Shown: one piece after another, positions 6,491 to 10,000 of the stretch
Numbering within the stretch: position 1 is the first letter of the stretch
How the letters are laid out: each line of letters starts with the position of its first letter
The notes under the pieces: generated by a model
What the model was told of the DNA's origin: nothing
Database searches by the model: none
Seen by the model: the letters and a program-made list of their open reading frames with translations, nothing else
Source of the DNA: Asticcacaulis sp.
GTDB lineage: Bacteria; Pseudomonadota; Alphaproteobacteria; Caulobacterales; Caulobacteraceae
Length of the DNA: 10,000 nt
Reading direction: 5' to 3'
NCBI RefSeq assembly: GCF_020217185.1
Contig: NZ_JAIWNX010000057.1
Coordinates: 1 to 10,000 of the forward strand
Made by a program: the position numbers and the translations under genes

Positions 6491-9058
6491 TCAGCCTACG
6501 ACAAAGTTGAGGATGCGGTTGGGAACGACGATGACCTTACGCACCGTTACGCCTTCAAGATGACGCTTCACGCCCTCGTCGGCAAGCGCCATTTCGCGGA
6601 TTTCCGCCTCGGAAGCATTCAGTGGCACCTGAAGCTCACCGCGCTTCTTGCCATTGACCTGAACGGGCAGGGTATAGACATCGTCTGTGGCCAGAGCCGG
6701 GTCGTATTGCGGCCAGGCGGCATCGGCGATCAGACCGTCGTGCCCCAGACGCGCCCAGCCTTCTTCGGCCAGATGCGGCGTCACCGGCGCGATCAGCCCG
6801 GCGAGGATGGTCAGGGCCTCACGGCGCGCCGCTGTACCCGTCTTCTGCACGTCAGAGGCGCGCAGGGCGTTGACGAATTCATACAGCTTGGCGATCGCAC
6901 CGTTGAAGCGGAAGCCTTCAAAACCTTCGGTGACGGCCTTGGCAGCCTTGTGTGCCACCTTGCGCAACTCCAGCGCGGCGCCATCGTCCGTTGCCGGAAC
7001 CTCGCCGTCGGGCAGGCTGTCGAATTCGGCCCACACCCGCGACGTAAAGCGCCACGAGCCTTCGACGCCTGACGCCGTCCACTGCACATCGCGCTCCGGC
7101 GGGGAGTCGGAGAGCACGAACAGGCGCGCCGCATCGACGCCATAGGTGTCGAAAATGTCTTCCGGGGCAACAACGTTCTTCTTCGACTTCGACATCTTTT
7201 CGATGTCGCCGATTTTCAGCGCTTCGCCGGTGGACAGTTTGATGGCGCTGCGCTTGCTGCCTTCGCTAGTGATTTCAACGTCCGACGGATCGACCCATTC
7301 GCCAGAGGCCGTCTTATAGGTTTCGTGCGTCAGCATACCTTGGGTGAACAGGCCGGCGAACGGCTCCTTCACGTCCAGATAGCCGCAGGTGTTCAGCGCG
7401 CGCGTGATAAAGCGCGAATAGAGCAGGTGCAGGATGGCGTGCTCAATGCCGCCGATATACTGATCGACGGGCAGCCAGTAGTCGGCATCGGCCTTGCGAA
7501 TGGCCTCAGACGCGTCAGGGGCCGTAAAGCGCGCGAAATACCACGACGAGTCCACAAAGGTGTCGAGCGTATCGGTTTCGCGGCGCGCCGCCCTGCCGCA
7601 GTGCGGACAGTTGACGTGCTTCCACGTCGGGTGACGGTCCAGCGGGTTGCCCGGCACGTCGAAGGTGACGTCTTCGGGCAGGGTGACCGGCAACTGGTCA
7701 TCCGGCACCGGCACAACGCCGCAGTCGTCGCAGTGGATGACCGGGATGGGGCAGCCCCAGTAGCGCTGACGCGACACGCCCCAGTCGCGCAGGCGATAGA
7801 TGATGGCGCCTTCACCGAGGCCCATGGACTCGATCTTTTCAATCGCCGTCGCCTTGGCGGTTTCGATGTCCAGACCGTTGAGGAACTCGGAATTGAAGAT
7901 CGTACCGGGACCGGTATAGGCCTCGGTATCGACCTTGAAGCTGGCCGCATCGGCATCGGCGGGCAGCACCACCTCGCGCACCGGCAAATCGTACTTGCGG
8001 GCAAAGTCGAGGTCGCGCTGGTCATGGGCCGGGCAGCCAAAAATGGCCCCGGTGCCGTAGCCCATCAGCACGAAATTGGCGATCCACACGTCGAGAGTCT
8101 CACCCGGCTTGAACGGATGCACGACCTTCAGGCCGGTGTTGAAACCGAGCTTTTCGCCGGTGTCGATCTCTTCCTGTGTGGTGCCGCCCTTTTTCACCTG
8201 ATCAAGGAAGGCTTCCAGCTCCGGGGTCTCAGGCAGAGCCTTGACCAGCGGGTGATCGGCGGCCACGGCAACGAAGCCCGCGCCGAAGAGGGTGTCCGGA
8301 CGGGTGGTATAGACCTCCAGCGGTTCGTGCGCCACGTCGCCCGCAAAGTTGAATTTGAACTTCAGACCCTTGGAGCGGCCGATCCAGTTGGCCTGCATCA
8401 GGCGCACCTTATCGGGCCAGCGGTCGAGCGTCGAAAGCCCTTCGACCAGATCATCGGCGTACTGGGTGATCTTGAGGAACCACTGGGTCAGGTTGCGCTT
8501 TTCGACCAAGGCGCCTGACCGCCAGCCCTTGCCGTCGATGACCTGCTCGTTGGCCAGAACCGTATTGTCCACCGGGTCCCAGTTGACCTGAGACTCCTTA
8601 CGATAGACGAGGCCGTGCTTCAAAAGGTCGAGGAACCACTTCTGCTGCTTGCCGTAATAGGTAGGGTCGCAGGTGGCGAATTCGCGCGTCCAGTCGATCG
8701 ACAGGCCCAGACGCTGAAGCTGCGCCTTCATGCTGGCAATATTGTCGTAGGTCCAGCCCTTGGGGTGGATGCCGCGTTCCATAGCCGCATTTTCCGCCGG
8801 CATCCCAAAGGCGTCCCAGCCCATCGGGTGCAGTACGTTGAAACCGCGCGCGCGTTTGAACCGCGCCACCAGATCGCCCATGGCGTAGTTGCGCACATGG
8901 CCCATATGGATGCGACCGGACGGGTAGGGGAACATCTCAAGGACGTAGTATTTCGGCTTGTCGCCGGCCTGATCCTTCGACTTGGTCAGGAAGGTCTGGG
9001 CGGCGTCCCAGCGGGCGCGTTGTTTCGGTTCGGACTCTTTGGGATTGTAGCGGGACAT
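6491..9058 (-). CDS. leuS: Leucyl-tRNA synthetase
   Basis: This class I synthetase charges tRNA-Leu with leucine in the cytoplasm and edits mischarged products. The 855-residue protein is full length. [14 protein letters not shown] contains the HIGH-type motif HMGH (51-54), and KMSKS is at 621-625. The editing (CP1) domain shows TTRPDT (251-256) and the conserved aspartate in CPAHDQRD (D346). Two CxxC pairs (443/446 and 484/487) form a zinc-knuckle-like insertion. [10 protein letters not shown] (499-508) belongs to the second half of the catalytic domain, and the C-terminal anticodon-binding region is intact. I chose the ATG at 9056-9058, which gives MSRYNP and has AAAAGG (9066-9071) seven bases upstream. 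A TTG one codon earlier is too close to that site. It probably heads the leuS-lptE-holA operon. No clear promoter is seen in the roughly 50 bases between it and the terminator upstream. Confidence 0.97.
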   Translation of the reverse strand: MSRYNPKESEPKQRARWDAAQTFLTKSKDQAGDKPKYYVLEMFPYPSGRIHMGHVRNYAMGDLVARFKRARGFNVLHPMGWDAFGMPAENAAMERGIHPKGWTYDNIASMKAQLQRLGLSIDWTREFATCDPTYYGKQQKWFLDLLKHGLVYRKESQVNWDPVDNTVLANEQVIDGKGWRSGALVEKRNLTQWFLKITQYADDLVEGLSTLDRWPDKVRLMQANWIGRSKGLKFKFNFAGDVAHEPLEVYTTRPDTLFGAGFVAVAADHPLVKALPETPELEAFLDQVKKGGTTQEEIDTGEKLGFNTGLKVVHPFKPGETLDVWIANFVLMGYGTGAIFGCPAHDQRDLDFARKYDLPVREVVLPADADAASFKVDTEAYTGPGTIFNSEFLNGLDIETAKATAIEKIESMGLGEGAIIYRLRDWGVSRQRYWGCPIPVIHCDDCGVVPVPDDQLPVTLPEDVTFDVPGNPLDRHPTWKHVNCPHCGRAARRETDTLDTFVDSSWYFARFTAPDASEAIRKADADYWLPVDQYIGGIEHAILHLLYSRFITRALNTCGYLDVKEPFAGLFTQGMLTHETYKTASGEWVDPSDVEITSEGSKRSAIKLSTGEALKIGDIEKMSKSKKNVVAPEDIFDTYGVDAARLFVLSDSPPERDVQWTASGVEGSWRFTSRVWAEFDSLPDGEVPATDDGAALELRKVAHKAAKAVTEGFEGFRFNGAIAKLYEFVNALRASDVQKTGTAARREALTILAGLIAPVTPHLAEEGWARLGHDGLIADAAWPQYDPALATDDVYTLPVQVNGKKRGELQVPLNASEAEIREMALADEGVKRHLEGVTVRKVIVVPNRILNFVVG

Positions 9059-9109
9059 CAACGGACCTTTTAGCGCAAACGGCGCGAAAAACAGGCGTTC
9101 GGCATAAAC

Positions 9110-9140
9110 AAAAAGAGCGTCCGGGTCAAAGCCCGAACGC
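9110..9140 (-). terminator. Rho-independent terminator of the lipoprotein gene
   Basis: Read on the minus strand, GCGTTCGGG (9140-9132) pairs with CCCGGACGC (9125-9117) in a 9-bp stem with one G-U pair and a six-base loop. TCTTTTT (9116-9110) follows. This is a classical intrinsic terminator 28 bases after the stop of the lipoprotein gene, and it separates that gene from leuS. Confidence 0.88.
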
Positions 9141-9167
9141 CCTTAATTTCGCCCTTAGCGAAGGGGC

Positions 9168-9662
9168 TTATTTCACGTTCGACAGACGCAGTTGACGCGC
9201 GCGCGTCAGGATGGCGTTTTCAATGTCGATCTGGGTCTGGGCCGAGACGCTGGCGTCCACCCACTGACCGCCCGTATTGACCTGCTTGTACAGCGACACG
9301 TTCAAGGCGTCGGCGCGCAGACGGGTATCGAGGATATAGACCGTGGCCTTGAAACGCTCGTCCGGCTTTTCGGGGTTGGCGTACCAGTCGGTGACGATGA
9401 TGCCGCCCCACGGATCGGCCGAAGCCAGAGGCATGAAGGAGATGGTGTCGAGTGAGGCGCGCCACAGATAGGCATTGACGCCAATCGTCGCATTGGCCTG
9501 CTCACTGGTCGGCTTCGACCCACCCAGACCCAGGAAGCCGCGCTTTTCGGCCTTGGCGTCTATGGTAGTCTCGTCCTTTTTGCCGAAACTCAGGCAGCCC
9601 GTCAGGCTCAGAGACAGGGCTGCGGCCAGCGTAATCAGAGCCGCCTTCTTGATCGTCTTCAT
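9168..9662 (-). CDS. DUF3576-type outer-membrane lipoprotein of unknown function
   Basis: The product of 164 residues starts with lysines (MKTIKK) and a hydrophobic segment ending in the lipobox LTGC (20-23), so Cys23 should be lipidated and the protein exported. After a low-complexity stretch rich in glycine and charged residues (about 25-50) comes the conserved domain. Its marks are IGVNAYLWRASLDTISFMPL, a DPWGGIIVTDWY segment, RFKATVYILDTRLRADAL, and the end ILTRARQLR. I recognise this as the DUF3576 family found next to leuS in many alphaproteobacteria; its role is not known, and an envelope function is only inferred from the lipobox. The frame stays open upstream to 9821, but the ATG at 9662 places the signal peptide at the N-terminus and lies after a good promoter (9744-9772). 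A weak GGAC is eight bases upstream. It has its own terminator, so it is a single-gene unit. Confidence 0.85.
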   Translation of the reverse strand: MKTIKKAALITLAAALSLSLTGCLSFGKKDETTIDAKAEKRGFLGLGGSKPTSEQANATIGVNAYLWRASLDTISFMPLASADPWGGIIVTDWYANPEKPDERFKATVYILDTRLRADALNVSLYKQVNTGGQWVDASVSAQTQIDIENAILTRARQLRLSNVK

Positions 9663-9743
9663 AGTGTGTCGTCCACTCCGCATTCTGTCCCGAAGCGCCA
9701 CCCCCGGATTAAGGGCAATGGGCGTCTGGCCTGTTAACCGCTC

Positions 9744-9772
9744 TATAGCATGAGCAAACGGGGGTATGACAA
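9744..9772 (-). promoter_or_regulatory. Probable housekeeping promoter of the DUF3576 lipoprotein gene
   Basis: On the minus strand TTGTCA (9772-9767) is a -35 box one base from TTGACA. It is followed after 17 bases by GCTATA (9749-9744), which fits the Caulobacter-type -10 element. Transcription would start near 9737, leaving a leader of about 75 bases before the ATG at 9662. Box sequences and spacing agree with a vegetative promoter. Confidence 0.65.
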
Positions 9773-9789
9773 GCCTTTCCTTGTCCCCC

Positions 9790-9810
9790 GGCCCCAGCCG
9801 TCTCTGGGCC
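9790..9810. repeat. Small hairpin upstream of the lipoprotein promoter
   Basis: CCCAG (9793-9797) pairs with CTGGG (9804-9808), extended by GG (9790-9791) with CC (9809-9810) after a one-base bulge. The loop is CCGTCT. No T-run follows on either strand. It could be the remains of a terminator for a gene beyond the window, or have no role. Confidence 0.3.
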
Positions 9811-10000
9811 GTCAGACCCATTGAGGGGCGTTTACGGCCAAAATCCGGGGCAAGCTGGCACCCAATCGCGGCAGTTGTGCGGCAAAGGCGCGTTACGCTG
9901 GAAATCTGCGAGCGGTAAGGGCGTGTCTATTTGATCACATCTTTTGAGCGAATCTGACGGCTTTGCCAAATAACACCGATCACTATTGATTTCGCGCGTG

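Larger units (their letters stand above)
9663..10000. other. Gene-free right end of the window
   Basis: No convincing coding region is present in these 338 bases. The left part holds the 5' leader and promoter of the lipoprotein gene (promoter at 9744-9772). A small hairpin lies at 9790-9810. From about 9925 onwards the base composition becomes richer in A and T, as in many regulatory gaps, and a GAATC (a CcrM-type GANTC site) is at 9950-9954. I cannot identify a start or end of any gene beyond the window from this stretch. Confidence 0.6.

Noticed and set aside
7325..8518. Long open frame of 397 codons on the plus strand opposite leuS
   Set aside because: It lies wholly antisense to a full-length leuS with all motifs intact. 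The arginine-, glycine- and valine-rich translation with no recognisable domain is typical of a GC-rich antisense shadow.
9059..9061. TTG as the start codon of leuS
   Set aside because: The adjoining ATG (9056-9058) is a better codon and has the better spacing from AAAAGG at 9066-9071.
9171..9184. TTTCACGTTCGACA as a possible parS half-site
   Set aside because: Only TTTCACGT matches, the CACGTG core is broken, and the bases are explained as the end of the lipoprotein gene (SNVK and stop).
9663..9821. Upstream extension of the lipoprotein gene (53 extra codons)
   Set aside because: It would bury the signal peptide inside the protein and would start upstream of the promoter at 9744-9772. The ATG at 9662 gives a standard lipoprotein N-terminus.
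1..10000. Undescribed defence, mobile or biosynthetic system
   Set aside because: All reading frames with coding character are conserved housekeeping genes or one known lipoprotein family. No transposase, integrase, attachment site, CRISPR-like repeat or tRNA was found on either strand.

Overview
The window looks like an ordinary, well-conserved chromosomal segment from an alphaproteobacterium, most likely Caulobacterales (an Asticcacaulis- or Caulobacter-like organism). This rests on the order mnmE-mnmG-rsmG-parA-parB, on chromosomal parS sites in and beside these genes, on leuS-lptE-holA running towards parB, on a DUF3576-type lipoprotein next to leuS, and on the GC-rich codon use. The genus is an inference. 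No phage, transposon, CRISPR, toxin-antitoxin or defence genes are visible, and I found no new multi-gene system.

Left half, plus strand (1-4884). The window opens inside mnmE, of which the last 154 codons are visible. A 114-bp gap follows, holding a perfect parS palindrome (471-486) and a probable promoter. Then come mnmG, rsmG, parA and parB, packed with overlaps or short gaps (mnmG/rsmG share one base, rsmG/parA overlap by 11 bases, parA/parB are 19 bases apart). MnmE and MnmG modify the wobble uridine of tRNAs, RsmG methylates 16S rRNA, and ParA/ParB with parS segregate the newly copied origin. A second perfect parS lies inside the rsmG reading frame (2553-2568), and two weaker parS-like sequences lie at the 3' ends of mnmG and parA. 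In Caulobacter the same block sits a few kilobases from the replication origin on the mnmE side, so the origin is probably just left of this window.

Right half, minus strand (4921-9662). leuS, lptE and holA form a tight run (2-base and 5-base gaps) that converges on parB across a 36-bp gap with a hairpin. They encode leucyl-tRNA synthetase, the outer-membrane LPS-assembly lipoprotein and the DNA polymerase III delta subunit. Upstream is a short lipoprotein gene with its own promoter and a strong Rho-independent terminator that separates it from leuS.

Right end (9663-10000). About 340 bases without a gene. They hold the lipoprotein promoter and a small hairpin, and nothing else that I can support.

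The points most worth a second look are the placement of the parS sites and a 44-base palindromic repeat that forms part of the apparent N-terminus of RsmG and makes its start uncertain.
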